This document shows, in pieces, positions 35,301 to 45,000 of a stretch of DNA of 64,000 bases (position 1 is the stretch's first letter; every line of letters begins with the position of its first letter). The translations under genes were made by a program, and so were the position numbers. The notes under the pieces are model-generated. The model saw only the letters and a list, made by a program, of their open reading frames with translations, did not search any database and was not told the DNA's origin. The stretch lies in the NCBI GenBank assembly GCA_027922465.2, contig BQMF02000385.1, forward strand, positions 310,001-374,000, in the 5' to 3' direction. This DNA is from Turritopsis dohrnii. Taxonomy: Eukaryota > Cnidaria > Hydrozoa > Anthoathecata > Oceaniidae.

Positions 35301-38300
35301 GTATACTATAAAGCCTTATTCACACTTATGAAGCAGACACAAAAGCTGAAGCAAGACCTGTGTGAAACATCTGTGAAGCAAAGATGGAAATTGAAGCATG
35401 CTTTGACACAAGAATATCAAAAATTTTTGATATCTTGCTTCACTTTCTGCATCAAAATCAACTTTGCTTCACACTTACTTCGTGATGTCTCTAATGTAAA
35501 CGTTTGAGGCAGCATGTACAAAAGTCATTTTCATGAAGCAAAAGAGAACATTGAAAACTTAAAATTAAAAATGGCTGACGGTAACGATGAAATACTTTGT
35601 GAAGCAGTTGAAAATACTCTGTTTTGAAAAAAGTGATCCGACATGGATCACTTTTTTAAAGATGAGCTAAACAAGATGAGCTCATCTTGTTTTATTAATA
35701 TATAAGCTGTTAAATGCAAAACATCATCATCAGTGGCAAATCCAGAGGATTTCCTTTAAGCAATGTCTTGCTTCACATGTTTCATCAGCTTAAAACAAGA
35801 TGGTACTGCACATGCTTACTTCATTTTTGTCCACGTCTGCTTCATAAGTGTGAATCAGGCTTAACTGTAACTTTTTATACTAGTAACTATATGTTCATTT
35901 TGATAGTAATGGAAGTTGATTTTGTGGCAGAATGTTGTTCATTGCTCTATAAAAGGTATTAATAGTCTGGTTTACTTTTTAGTGTGCAACCAGAAAGAAT
36001 ATCCTTTCGTGCATATTCATCAATCTTGTATTGTGAACCAAGGATGAAAGTTTACATTCAGGTACAACTAGATCTTGAAGATATTTGTTTCCTTTGTGTA
36101 ACATCTCACCATTTTTTTCGTAAAACCTGCATATCTACCATGATGACCAGAATGAAGTACTAAACAGACTTCAAAAAAATTGGTCTTTCAGATTCAGAAC
36201 TATTTGTCAGTATTCAAACACCTACTCACATATCAATTTGTGACACTTTCACAAGAAAAAATAATACTAGTACAGTACACAATGATGACATTCTATTAAG
36301 CCTCTGTAAATTTCTTTTTATACGAACATATATATAACTGATCAAGAGTAAAGAAAATCAAGTTTCAATTTTACTGAGAATGTCATTGTCTTATTTTAAC
36401 ATCAACTCTTTTGTTAAGTTCACTTGCCATTGACGTTTTTCTATCTTTTAGAATCAGAAAGTGCAAACTAAAAAGATGATAAATAGTTTATATAAACCAA
36501 GGTAGTTGAATTATATGATTCCATCCTATTTAAAGATATTTCTGTCAGTTTATTTTGTCTTGTTGAATGAACTTTCTTATTTGATTTACAGGGCTTATGT
36601 TTTTACTTCTACGAGATTTAAAAAGCGAAGTGAGGCTGAAGCGGATACTGCAGAAAAGATAGCCAAATTAGGTAAAAACTGTTTATATGGACACATTCTG
36701 TTATGTGGACGGGATTTGATACAGCTCTTTTGTTATGTTCAGCGGAAGAAAAAGCTAAAGAATTAACGACACAAGCCAGGTTTTATTTCTATCTTATATT
36801 GGCATTGGTTCTTATTTCCTAGTTAATCATATTTCATGCTAACATATTTCATATTTTTAGAGAAGCCAATACAAAACACGACTCTACATCCAAAGAAGAT
36901 CGGGTATCATGTCATATATCCTTGTTATTATTGATAAATATGTCAGTAGTTACAATATACCATAGACGTTATGCTTTCCAGGATACAGGGGTCGAAATAA
37001 CGTCCAGCCGCCGGCAAAAGCCAAACAAATTGTTGGTTTTACCTGGCCAAAAAGTTCATAAGATTTTCCTTTTCAGCTGGCTTATTTTGACCCTTGAGGA
37101 TATGTACATATAAACAAAATATTGTAAACATTCATACTAAAAAAAGTTAAAATTGGCGAGTAGAACAATTTTAAGATTCTATCAAAAGTAAATCGAAAAA
37201 TGTGATGAGCCAAAGGAGAATCATACATAGATGTTATAGTAACTTTATGTTAAGAACTATCCTGGCCTTTATGAACTGCAGATTTAACAATTTGACTAAA
37301 CAGCAATCTATCTTGACATGAAAGTGTTTTGTTTTTTCAGACAGCAGTACAAATGGCTGTGTCCAAAGCTGATCAAGCCAAATTTGATGCTGATATTAAA
37401 AAAAGAATTGCCGAAACTAAAAGAAAGTATGTTTTCAATAATTTATATGTGGTTAATGATGTTGATTAAAAATATTTAAAGTTATTGATCTGTTATTGTT
37501 TTTCTACAGATCTGCAAAGGAACCAAAAACGCTTACATTCACATTCGGTTTTAACATTGATAAACGCCGTTGTGATGGGTTGTTCATATACAACTGTAAT
37601 CGATTAATTCGTATGTATGAAAAGATTGGTGCACAACAAGATGGCGGTGTGAGATGTGCAGGTTTAGTCGGCATTGTTGATGTACCTTATCTAGTGCTTG
37701 AGCCCACTCATAATAAACAAGATTTTGCCGACCAGAAGGAATATAAACATTTACTGAGATCCATGGCTGATCATATGTCACAGTATTGGAAAGACTGCAA
37801 GATAGAGACACAAGGTATCACGAAATTTTGGGATGATTTTGGGTACGTGGGAGCATGGAAAGACGATCCTTCTAATGACCATAAATATAAAATCAAACGG
37901 ATGATGAGTGTACCCACATTAGTTCAATGTAATAATTGTTTGAAGTGGAGGCAGTTGATTTTCAGTCGAAAATCAATAAATGCGGAAATACCACAAGACT
38001 GGACATGTTCAATGAATACAGATGTAAATTTTTCCAAGTACGTCAGTTCAGGAATTTACTTAAAATTTCAGCATTAATTTTCAACTTTCTCTTGTCTGAA
38101 CGCCTTTTTCAATTTGGTTTAGTTGTTCTAAACCTGAACAAAAAATTACTATCCCAGTTGGCAAGTTACAGAAAGAAATTAAAAATCTTGAAGATAAGCG
38201 TGCTGAAGAAGTTCGAAAGTTACAAGAACGTCTTGACAAGGTATGTTCATTCATAAGAATTGCTAAAGGAAAAACTGTTTGTTATGGACGTTTATTGATC

Positions 38301-41108
38301 CGTCGATTTCCACGTGGGCGAAATCGTCAAAATGCACTGCAATGAAGAGTTTGTATATTTCTATGGAAATTCACTCATCGCAGTGATTTTTCAATAAATT
38401 TGCACACTGCTTTGATATTGAAACACATTCATTTATTCAAGCTACTCCATTACCTGGTCTTTTCTTTACTTAAGAAACAAGCAGAAATAAAGAAGAATCA
38501 TCGCAAATCACCAAGCCCCGAGCCTGAAAGAGAAACGCCCACAAGACGGAAAAAACAACGGTCCCCCTCTCCTGAAAAAACGCCTGTCAAAAGAGGGCGG
38601 AAAATCAAATCTCCTTCACCTCCTCCTAAGAGAAAGAAGAAAGAGGCTTCGCCGCCCCAGTCACGAAAGAATAAGAAAGCCCGATCCCCATCACCGCCAC
38701 CTAAGAAACGAAAAGCTAAATCACCTCCCCCAACTCCACCCAAAAATAAAAAATCACCTGCAGCAAAGGATGTAAAAGCTTCCAATAGAACACTTATTGT
38801 CAAAGTCAATGACGTATCGAACAAACGCAAGTCAGAAGTGAAAACTTCAGCCAACAACTCAATTAAAGAATCTGACGATGACACTGAAGAAATAGTATCC
38901 AAAAAATATCCTTTGCAGACGAAAGTTGAGGCGAAGATGCATGAAACCTGGTAAATTCTTTTATTCTGAGTCTGTATCAATAAACATCCATCTGACTGAA
39001 TTCGAATTCACCATATCATCTACAACTGTCCTGATGTATTTTCTTGTATGTTGTGTTCTATTTGTCCAGGTATCCAGGATCAGTGGTTGCATTTAAGAAA
39101 TCTGCTGAGGGAACTATTCGTGTTCGAGTGAAATTCGAAAAACATTCCCATGATAAATTTGATAAATGGTTAGTCGTTTCGTTACCGATGCATATGGATA
39201 AGTCTGGTTTAATGAACCAGTATTATACATCTGCTTATCATACGTCATGAAATAAACTTCTGAAACTTTTGTTTAGGTTTTATGAGACGGATCCCACATT
39301 ACGCCTTCTCGAAGTAAGTTTTGTGTTCTTGTAAGTTTTACGATTAAAGTCGGCTTACCACAGCGTGGAATTTTTTCTAGTGTGTACTTGATCCGACCGG
39401 AAGCCGGAATTTGTCCAGAACTATTAACCTCAGCTAGCCTAGAATTTGTACAAAGTTTGAAAGGCTAAATACTTATTATACGTATCTTCGTAGAATGTTT
39501 TATCGGATGCAGCAGAGGCTAACTCGATTGGGGATAACTCGACTGAGGATAACTCGACTGCTTTGGGTGATGACGTGAAAGGAGAACTACTAGAAAAAGT
39601 CACATATTTACTGAGGTTGGCGTCCTATTTAACTTCACATTCGAAAGTGACATATTTACTGAGGTTGGCGTCCTATTTAACTTCACATTCGAAAGTGACA
39701 TATTTACTGAGGTTGGCGTCCTATTTAACTTCACATTCGAAAGTGACATATTTACTGAGGTTGGCGTCCTATTTAACTTCACATTCGAAAGTGACATATT
39801 TACTGAGGTTGGTGTCCTATTTAACTTCACATTCGAGACCAGCATCTGTTCACACGTCTGTACTACTAGAAAAAGTGACATATTTACTGAGGTTGGTGTC
39901 CTATTTAGCTTAACATTCGAGATCAGCATCTGTTCACACGTCTGTACTTGCAGTACGTTTTTAGAAGACTCTACATACTACATAAGGATATAATTCCAGT
40001 CAAAAGATGTCTGTTGTGAAAACTTCAATAAATGCAGACAGCGTTTTGTTTCATTCACGCTGTTTACTGTTGTTTCAACCGCAAGCATTGTAAATTAAAA
40101 TTTCTCTCCGTAGAGGACCTCTTTCGCTCACTTACCAGTAAATCGCTTGGGTTTTTTTTCAGGAGATGCTTGTGTTATTTTCGTGCACCAGATTTCGAGA
40201 AAGACAAACGGGAAATCCTCAGTTTGACACCACAGCAGCTTCGAGACTTCCCCTTGGTAAGGAAGTCATTTTCTTTTCGCCCATTTCGTGAACTTTGTCA
40301 TCTTTATAGAGTTGTTTGATGTCTGAAATTGTTAGATGCATACTTAACCCTCGTTCCTAGTGGGCACATGTGTTAAAAAAATCTCTGCAAAGGAGTACAT
40401 TTCTATAGAAATTTACACACAATTTCAATGAAAATGCTCTTCATCGCAGTGACTTTGACGGTTTTGCCCACTGGGTTGTAGTATTTCTATCACATTACTT
40501 TACATCTCTTTTTTATTTGCAGAGCACGTTTTTCGATGATTATGAAAGAAATATAAAAAAGGTAAGTATAAATTGAACTGCTTTCTGATTTGCCGGTTGC
40601 CGATTGTTGTTATGCGGGGTTTTTGTTGTTGTTGTTCTAGCAACTACACGCAAGTCGTGAAAGTTTGAATAGGCGAGCTGATGAAGCTGAAAAGAAGCTT
40701 CATCAATGTGATATAGAGAAAGGAAAGTTGGAGAAAGAACTGAAGGAGACGAAAACGCAGAGTAATAAATACGCAAAAACATTGAAGGAACTTCGTCTGG
40801 GAGTCAACGTTATGCTAAGAAGTATCCTAAATGAGGTATTACAACTCTTCAACTTAAACGAGGTTTTTCCATATTCTTTTTCTTATAATAGTTCTGTTTT
40901 GTCAAGCATTTTTATTTTTGCAGTACTCTCGTATTCGAAAAGGCCAAAAAACGTTTGATGTAATAGAAAGGTACCATTACTTCGAAATCTAAGAGATTTG
41001 ACTATATTTTTTTAGGATGAGAAACTTGACGCAAATGATCACTCGGAAAATGTGGATATATATTTAAAAACGATTGTTGACCAGATTGCCGAAACTAACG
41101 GCAGTTAA
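26336..41108 (+). CDS. MORC2: MORC2 orthologue, CW-type zinc finger GHKL ATPase (27 coding exons)
   Basis: Exons: 26336-26400, 26524-26577, 26695-26729, 27437-27505, 27794-27884, 30071-30115, 30188-30251, 34706-34780, 34864-34954, 35034-35157, 35983-36061, 36452-36501, 36592-36671, 36743-36779, 36861-36903, 37341-37426, 37510-38037, 38123-38240, 38475-38950, 39070-39168, 39277-39313, 39494-39615, 40163-40256, 40523-40561, 40641-40835, 40924-40959, 41016-41108. All junctions are GT-AG with matching phase, giving 2925 nt, 974 codons plus TAA (human MORC2 is about 1030). The GHKL ATPase has ELVDNARDA (Asn38), FLDDGCGM and [16 protein letters not shown]. The CW finger (about 500-545) has [14 protein letters not shown] and NCSKPE. 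A coiled coil, a KSPSPP-rich basic region, a chromo-like domain (WYPGSVVAF) and a C-terminal coiled coil follow. In vertebrates MORC2 is a nuclear dimeric ATPase that compacts chromatin in HUSH silencing. The exon 22 donor is repeated by a minisatellite. Confidence 0.93.
28556..28727. mobile_element. Foldback element in MORC2 intron 5
   Basis: Two arms of about 70 bp are inverted complements (TTTAAAATTTAAAAACATAA against its complement, with CATGACTTTAAGTTTCA), separated by a short loop. It sits at the point of the repeat unit where the two younger copies carry a different foldback (31112-31252 and 32943-33083). Confidence 0.65.
28915..29225. mobile_element. ATTACTGAT-rich palindromic insert
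   Basis: About 300 bp is built from repeats of ATTACTGAT, ATCAGTAAT and TTCGTTCGAT in mirror-image order, beginning TGATAATTTCTGATAAATTT and ending ATTTATCAGTAATATCA. Copies A and B of the surrounding repeat lack it and read through TTATTTATTATTTGATAAAA, giving an empty-site comparison. Confidence 0.6.
30257..32081 (+). repeat. 1.83-kb tandem duplication, copy A (MORC2 intron 7)
   Basis: The direct repeat begins six bases after the last base of exon 7 and recurs 1831 bp downstream. By reading, the two copies are almost identical: one clear substitution was found (G at 31884, A at 33715). The near identity points to a very recent duplication or to an assembly artefact. Confidence 0.85.
31112..31252. 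mobile_element. Foldback element, copy A
   Basis: Arms of roughly 55 bp starting AAAAAGAGAATAACAAGAAG and ending in the near-complement CTTCTCGTTATTCTCTTTTT enclose a short loop. The flanks share ATATATAAGC on both sides (with a short tail on the right), consistent with a target duplication. Confidence 0.65.
32088..33912 (+). repeat. 1.83-kb tandem duplication, copy B (MORC2 intron 7)
   Basis: This is the second unit, starting TATTTCTTATGTTTTG and ending at ATTACCAATCAATC, after which the sequence differs from copy A. It includes the same foldback (32943-33083). The open frames within both copies (for example 31728-31943 and 33559-33774) have no protein similarity and are regarded as chance. 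Confidence 0.85.
32943..33083. mobile_element. Foldback element, copy B
   Basis: This is the duplicate of the foldback at 31112-31252, carried along in the second tandem unit. Confidence 0.65.
35312..35861. mobile_element. PIF/Harbinger-type MITE in MORC2 intron 10
   Basis: Left end AGCCTTATTCACACTTATGA, right end complemented AGCCTGATTCACACTTATGA. The flanking trinucleotide is TAA on both sides (35309-35311 and 35862-35864), as expected for PIF/Harbinger. GAAGCA repeats and a palindrome near 35640-35690 (GATGAGCT/AGCTCATC) lie inside. It is noncoding. Confidence 0.75.
38310..38410. mobile_element. CCAGTGGGCA-family MITE, decayed copy in MORC2 intron 18
   Basis: It shares GGGCGAAATCGTCAAAATGC, ATATTTCTATGGAAAT and TCATCGCAGTGA with the copies at 40356-40475 and 42054-42172. 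The ends are eroded. Confidence 0.55.
39596..39919 (+). repeat. 48-bp in-frame minisatellite repeating the exon 22 splice donor
   Basis: Five contiguous 48-bp units start at 39596, 39644, 39692, 39740 and 39788; a sixth starts at 39872 after a 36-bp spacer. Each contains TATTTACTGAGGTTGG, which is the end of MORC2 exon 22 with its donor (exon...CTGAG, intron GTTGG). Possible donors therefore follow positions 39615, 39663, 39711, 39759, 39807 and 39891. All are in the same phase, with an open frame throughout ([16 protein letters not shown] per unit). The spacer and flank also repeat (CAGCATCTGTTCACACGTCT). Confidence 0.85.
40356..40475. mobile_element. CCAGTGGGCA-family MITE in MORC2 intron 23
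   Basis: The ends read CCTAGTGGGCA and TGCCCACTGGG. The interior has AATCTCTGCAAAGGAGTACA, ATTTCTATAGAAAT and ATCGCAGTGACTTTGACGG. It is inverted relative to the copy at 42054-42172. Confidence 0.7.
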
Positions 41109-41896
41109 CAGCGGTGTGCTGTTTGTTTTGTACATAGGTTCTCTATTTGATTTGCTTATTTATTGTGGCGGCAAACTGCGTTGTAACTTTTAGAAGCGCT
41201 CCGTGAAGCATGTGATAACCGTTGATAACATATTTTTTTGGGAATCATGAACTCACTCAAACGACTATTTGAATTTCGTATCAGAATTTTATGCTGTGAC
41301 TTTTTAACTGGGTCGATATGACCACAGTAATGTTTTTTAGTAAAAAAAGTGTATATTGCGACTATATAATTTATTTTGAAAAAACTACATAGCAATTTTC
41401 TAAAAAAATATTGCTATTGTTTTTGCATGTTTCCATAGAGATCCTTACGGTAAGATACGAAATTGGACTGCAGATTTTTGTGAAATTCGTGATGCCGTTA
41501 CGAAACTTTTCTAGTGAACAAAAAACATAGGTATAAAATCCCCTATACGATTTAATATTGCATGATCGAGCCTATTCTCCTTTTTAATGGCATCACGAGT
41601 TTCGCTAAGCCTTTTTATTCGAGATTTCTGCGGACCAAAAGGAACATACATCTGATCACGTGATATCCAGGGGAAATTAAACGTTGAAATATCCTTGTAT
41701 TCGAACCAACTTTGTTCACAAGTACTGAAGAATCCACTGTTAGTGTAGGGGACTACATCAACAAGTACTGAAGAATCCACTGTTACTGTAGGGGACTACC
41801 TCAACAAGTACTGAAGAATCCACGTGTATTTTACCGGAAATCCAAATGAATTTTGTACGATTTTTTTTCAAAAATTTTATTATTATTTTCCTGTAA
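41109..41896. other. MORC2 3' flank, no further gene
   Basis: No coding exon was recognised. It holds a 43-bp tandem repeat (41718-41823) with two full units and a partial third, ACAAGTACTGAAGAATCCAC at each start. Confidence 0.5.
41718..41823. repeat. 43-bp tandem repeat
   Basis: Units begin at 41718, 41761 and 41804 with ACAAGTACTGAAGAATCCAC and continue TGTTAGTGTAGGGGACTAC. The third is truncated after about 20 bp. Confidence 0.8.
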
Positions 41897-42236
41897 AGCC
41901 TGGTCCATACCTGGCTATTACGACGATTAAATCGTCGCAATCGCCAGGTGTGAACACTCAAGTATTTAATTGGTAACTTGTAACTTCATCGTCGCAATCG
42001 CCAGTCGTTTGAGGCGATTTTGACGATTACAAAAGTGTTCACATGAGACTATTCCCAGTGGGCAATTTTCAAAAAGTCACTGCGACGGAGAGCACTTTGA
42101 TTGAAATTATGTGTATATTTCTATAGAAATGCACTCCTTTGCAGAGTTTTTTTAACAAATGTGCCGGCTGGGTTACTATGATTTTAACGATTACGTGGAA
42201 ATTTAATCTCCGTAATCGCCAGGTCTGAACCAGGCT
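41897..42236. mobile_element. PIF/Harbinger-type MITE with a nested MITE
   Basis: Left end AGCCTGGTCCATACCTGGC, right end complemented AGCCTGGTTCAGACCTGGC. TAA flanks both sides (41894-41896 and 42237-42239). Repeats of TCGTCGCAATCGCCAG fill the interior. Another MITE has inserted at 42054-42172. Confidence 0.75.
42054..42172. mobile_element. CCAGTGGGCA-family MITE nested in a Harbinger MITE
   Basis: Ends CCCAGTGGGCA and TGCCGGCTGGG, with the family interior (AAAGTCACTGCGACGGAGAG, TATTTCTATAGAAATG, CTCCTTTGCAGAG). The host MITE continues on both sides. Confidence 0.7.
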
Positions 42237-42259
42237 TAAAGGGAATCTATGGTCACTAA

Positions 42260-42529
42260 AGGCCAATTTCCATTCAAGAAAATATCCGCGCGGACGTAGG
42301 TAATCCACGCTCAGTGACTAAGAACGCATGCGTATTGGCTAATTCATAAGCGTAGTTATGTCCGCTCAGCGAGCAAAAATAAAGTTAAAAAATTTTAACT
42401 TTTTTTAAGCCCGCCGATGTCCGCTGATAATTTCAGCCAATCGTGTCTTTTGATTTCCATTTGCAGCTGTTTGGCCGCTCGGAAAATTCTACGTCCGCGC
42501 GGGCATAAGTGTTGAATGGAAATCGGCCT
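42260..42529. mobile_element. PIF/Harbinger-type MITE
   Basis: Left end AGGCCAATTTCCATTCAA, right end complemented AGGCCGATTTCCATTCAA, with a CCGCGCGGACGTAG block in both arms. TAA flanks both sides (42257-42259 and 42530-42532). It lies only 23 bp from the previous Harbinger MITE. Confidence 0.8.
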
Positions 42530-43079
42530 TAAAGAAAATTATTTTAATCGCCACGGAATTAAATTTCGAAAATGAAGGGAAGTTGACAACTTCAAGAGGA
42601 CATACCTTCCACACGTAACTCATCACCATTAGGTAATACGTGAAACAATAACAACTTCACAAAGTTCAACAATGACAGGAGAAATCAATCACGTTTTAGT
42701 TAGGGGTAAGTTTTCAAGAAAATCCAAGATAAGAGGAAGTAAGACAACAAAGTTCCACTGAGAGCACTCGGCCAATACTGTGTAGAAATTATTCCAAGAC
42801 TTAAATTGGTACACCTTTTTTCTTATTGGAAAATATATTTTCAATGAAAGATACACGCAATTACCCACATGAAGAAAGGTTAAAGTATTCCCGATAAAAA
42901 ATGGACTAGTCCTAGAAACCTGCTTTCCGACACTCAGGTGAACCAAGAGGAAACAGACTTTATTTATTTATTTATGAATCTTTATACAGGATAAAAACTT
43001 CAGTTTATATACAAAAGTAAAAAAACTGTTATCAACGTTTGTCTGGTTTGTGTAATGATATGAATGTCCTAGACTATGT

Positions 43080-43210
43080 ACTTTATAAACGTACACAAAG
43101 GTTTTCAAGACGAGACATATATATATTTTCGATTAATCCTTAGCAACCAATTAAGCAACATTACTACTAAAAAGTGGTCATTTGTGAAGCTCAAGAAGTG
43201 AAGGCCACTA
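43080..43210 (-). repeat. Dispersed repeat, inverted copy of 17765-17940
   Basis: The complement contains AGTAGTAATGTTGCTTAATT, GGTTGCTAAGGATTAATCGA and GTCTCGTCTTGAAAACC, matching the copy at 17.8 kb. Confidence 0.6.
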
Positions 43211-43439
43211 TGAGCAAATGAGCCAATCAAAGAGTGTCTCACTCAAAACGGGAATTTCTTAGCATTTTTTTCTGTTCCCGAAAAAGGACGGGCAACAGAC
43301 TATATCTTATTTATTCTTTCTTAAAAGTTATAGACTACGGCTAATTTAAATCGTAAAACTAAGTAATATATACACTTAAAAAGAAGACTAAGATAATAAA
43401 ATATTAAAAATTTAATTTATATATCCTAGATTGTAAATA

Positions 43440-43660
43440 TAAGTGGCACAAAGGCGGCAACTGTACTGGATACTTGGTATGTTCTCTATAGCTCATTTTT
43501 AAAAAAGACACAACGAAGGGGCATTTCTGCAAGAATTCGAAAGTTTCTCCCATAATCTAGAAGCGATATAAGAGATACCTTTTGGAGCCCATATTTCGTT
43601 GTACTGATTCTACCACGCCTAAGGGGACTGGATGCACGGAACCTGTAAGAAGTCTGTTTG
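43440..43660 (-). pseudogene. Possible RT C-terminal remnant
   Basis: A minus-strand frame gives RFRASSPLRRGRISTTKYGL and SLLDYGRNFRILAEMPLRC before a stop. This is weakly like the RT tail that precedes the conserved LWNxLP. It is on the same strand as the endonuclease remnant to its right, so both may come from one retrotransposon. Confidence 0.35.
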
Positions 43661-43924
43661 AACGCGAAAACGTCTTCGTGTAGAAGGGAGCTAGATCTTC
43701 TTTTGATTTTGATAAGATATACAATAACTCAGACTTTATTGTAATATCTTGATTATTTTCTTCTTATATTGAAAATAATTAGTCAGGGAAAAGTGACTAA
43801 TTTCAAAAATTGGTCGGGGAAACTTGATTTCATAGGTGCGTGTTTGTTGATCAATTAACAGAATTTTGCATCGGAGCCAGAGTTAGCTGTCATGTGACTT
43901 AAGCTCTTGTTTAATAAGTTCATT

Positions 43925-44217
43925 GAAATGTCTGTAACAGCGATAGTTGATTACTTTAGGATCTTTCTTTGGTATTTCAGGATTCAAAAATGTTATTACA
44001 ATATCGCGATGATCAGAAAGATCATTCTCCAATATACTGGTATAATGGAACCATTTTGTGGTCTATACATGAAGGGTTTTGTAGGCATTTGTGGCATGTG
44101 GGCTTTTTAATAACATTTTTTTCGCCCAGTTCAGAGTTAAAAAGATCCACATTATCCTCAGTATCAGAATCGTTGAAATCTCCCATTAACATAATGTTAT
44201 CATAATGAATTTTTGAG
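43925..44217 (-). pseudogene. Non-LTR endonuclease remnant, second half
   Basis: Minus-strand codons from 44217 give NIMLMGDFNDSDTE, VIKKPTCHKCLQNPSCIDHK and, after a frame change, SDHRDIVITFLNPEIPKK. These are the GDFN, PSCID and SDH boxes of an AP-type retrotransposon endonuclease. The first half lies at 44730-45000; a Tigger element and about 80 bp separate them. Confidence 0.7.
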
Positions 44218-44296
44218 ATAAACTCGCCCTTGTAAAATATTCATTAGACAACCCATTTTTGTTTTCGCAAATTGAGCTCTAAAAATATTGTTTCTA

Positions 44297-44729
44297 CAGT
44301 GGAATCTCAATAAAAAAAAGTCTCCATAAAGCGGACACTTCTTACAGGTGCCAAATGAACTTTTTGCCTATAAATGCTCCATTTTGGATGAAGAAAGTAG
44401 AAAAGCATTTTTCAATGTTACTAAGAAGTTGGAAAATATACAGCTCCAAAACAAAAAGCAAACACCAATAAATGATATTTTAGCTGATTTCATCAACTGG
44501 AACATCAACGTTATTGACTCTATTTGGTTTCAAGTATAGTAGCATTTGACTTTTTATTTCTTGAATAAAAACGTTTTTCATTGCATTAAACGTGTTCTTT
44601 CTTTGCCCTATGAAACCTGTTAACTTTACGTACCTTTAGACCTTTATAAACTTTTAGAGACCCATTCTCGATTTATTTTTGCTAAATATTAATTTTCATA
44701 TGGAAAATCTCTTTACAGAGATTCCACTG
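44297..44729. mobile_element. Pogo/Tigger-type element inserted in an endonuclease remnant
   Basis: Ends CAGTGGAATCTCAATAAA and, complemented, CAGTGGAATCTCTGTAAAG. TA on each side (44295-44296 and 44730-44731). Just inside the left end is AGTCTCCATAAAGCGGACAC, typical of Tigger ends. It contains a short plus-strand coding remnant at 44348-44539. Confidence 0.75.
44348..44539 (+). pseudogene. Tigger-like transposase C-terminal remnant
   Basis: This is a 63-residue frame ending at TAG. KAFFNVTKKLENIQLQNKKQ followed by TPINDIL resembles the C-terminal tail of pogo/Tigger transposases, where a K-Q-T-x-I-x-x-F-F motif is common. There is no catalytic domain; the rest of the transposase is deleted. 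Confidence 0.4.
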
Positions 44730-45000
44730 TATATCTATTGGTAAGGATGAATTGTCGAACTCCTTACAAACAATATTGTCTCTAACGTAAAACATAACCC
44801 CTCCGCCATATTCGTTCCTATCGTTTCTTGATGGTGGATAAAAGTCAAATTGTGAGTTCGGCCAAGCTTTGTCAACACTATCACATATGAGATTCTTCAG
44901 CTCTTCAAATTTGTTTATGATAGAATTGATGCCAAGGTGACCGACCATGAGTTTCGAAGCATTTTTCGACCTCAAATATTTTCTGGATGGAGGTCATCAT
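44730..45000 (-). pseudogene. Non-LTR endonuclease remnant, first half
   Basis: The minus-strand frame from 44975 gives KLMVGHLGINSIINKFEELK, NLICDSVDKAW (shortened where the catalytic E-T-K box is expected), then FYPPSRNDRNEYGGGVMFYV and RDNIVCKE. That is the N-terminal half of an AP-type endonuclease. The continuation lies across the Tigger insert at 43925-44217. Confidence 0.75.

Noticed and set aside
38498..38980. 160-residue minus-strand ORF over MORC2 exon 19
   Set aside because: It is the antisense of the Lys/Ser/Pro-rich coding exon; the plus strand has splice sites and family context.
39596..39835. Regularly spaced repeats considered as a CRISPR-like array
   Set aside because: The units are contiguous with no unique spacers, and the DNA is eukaryotic.
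39600..39929. Minus-strand repetitive ORF ([14 protein letters not shown] units)
   Set aside because: It is the shadow of the 48-bp minisatellite; any repeat with a unit divisible by three and no stop gives such a frame.
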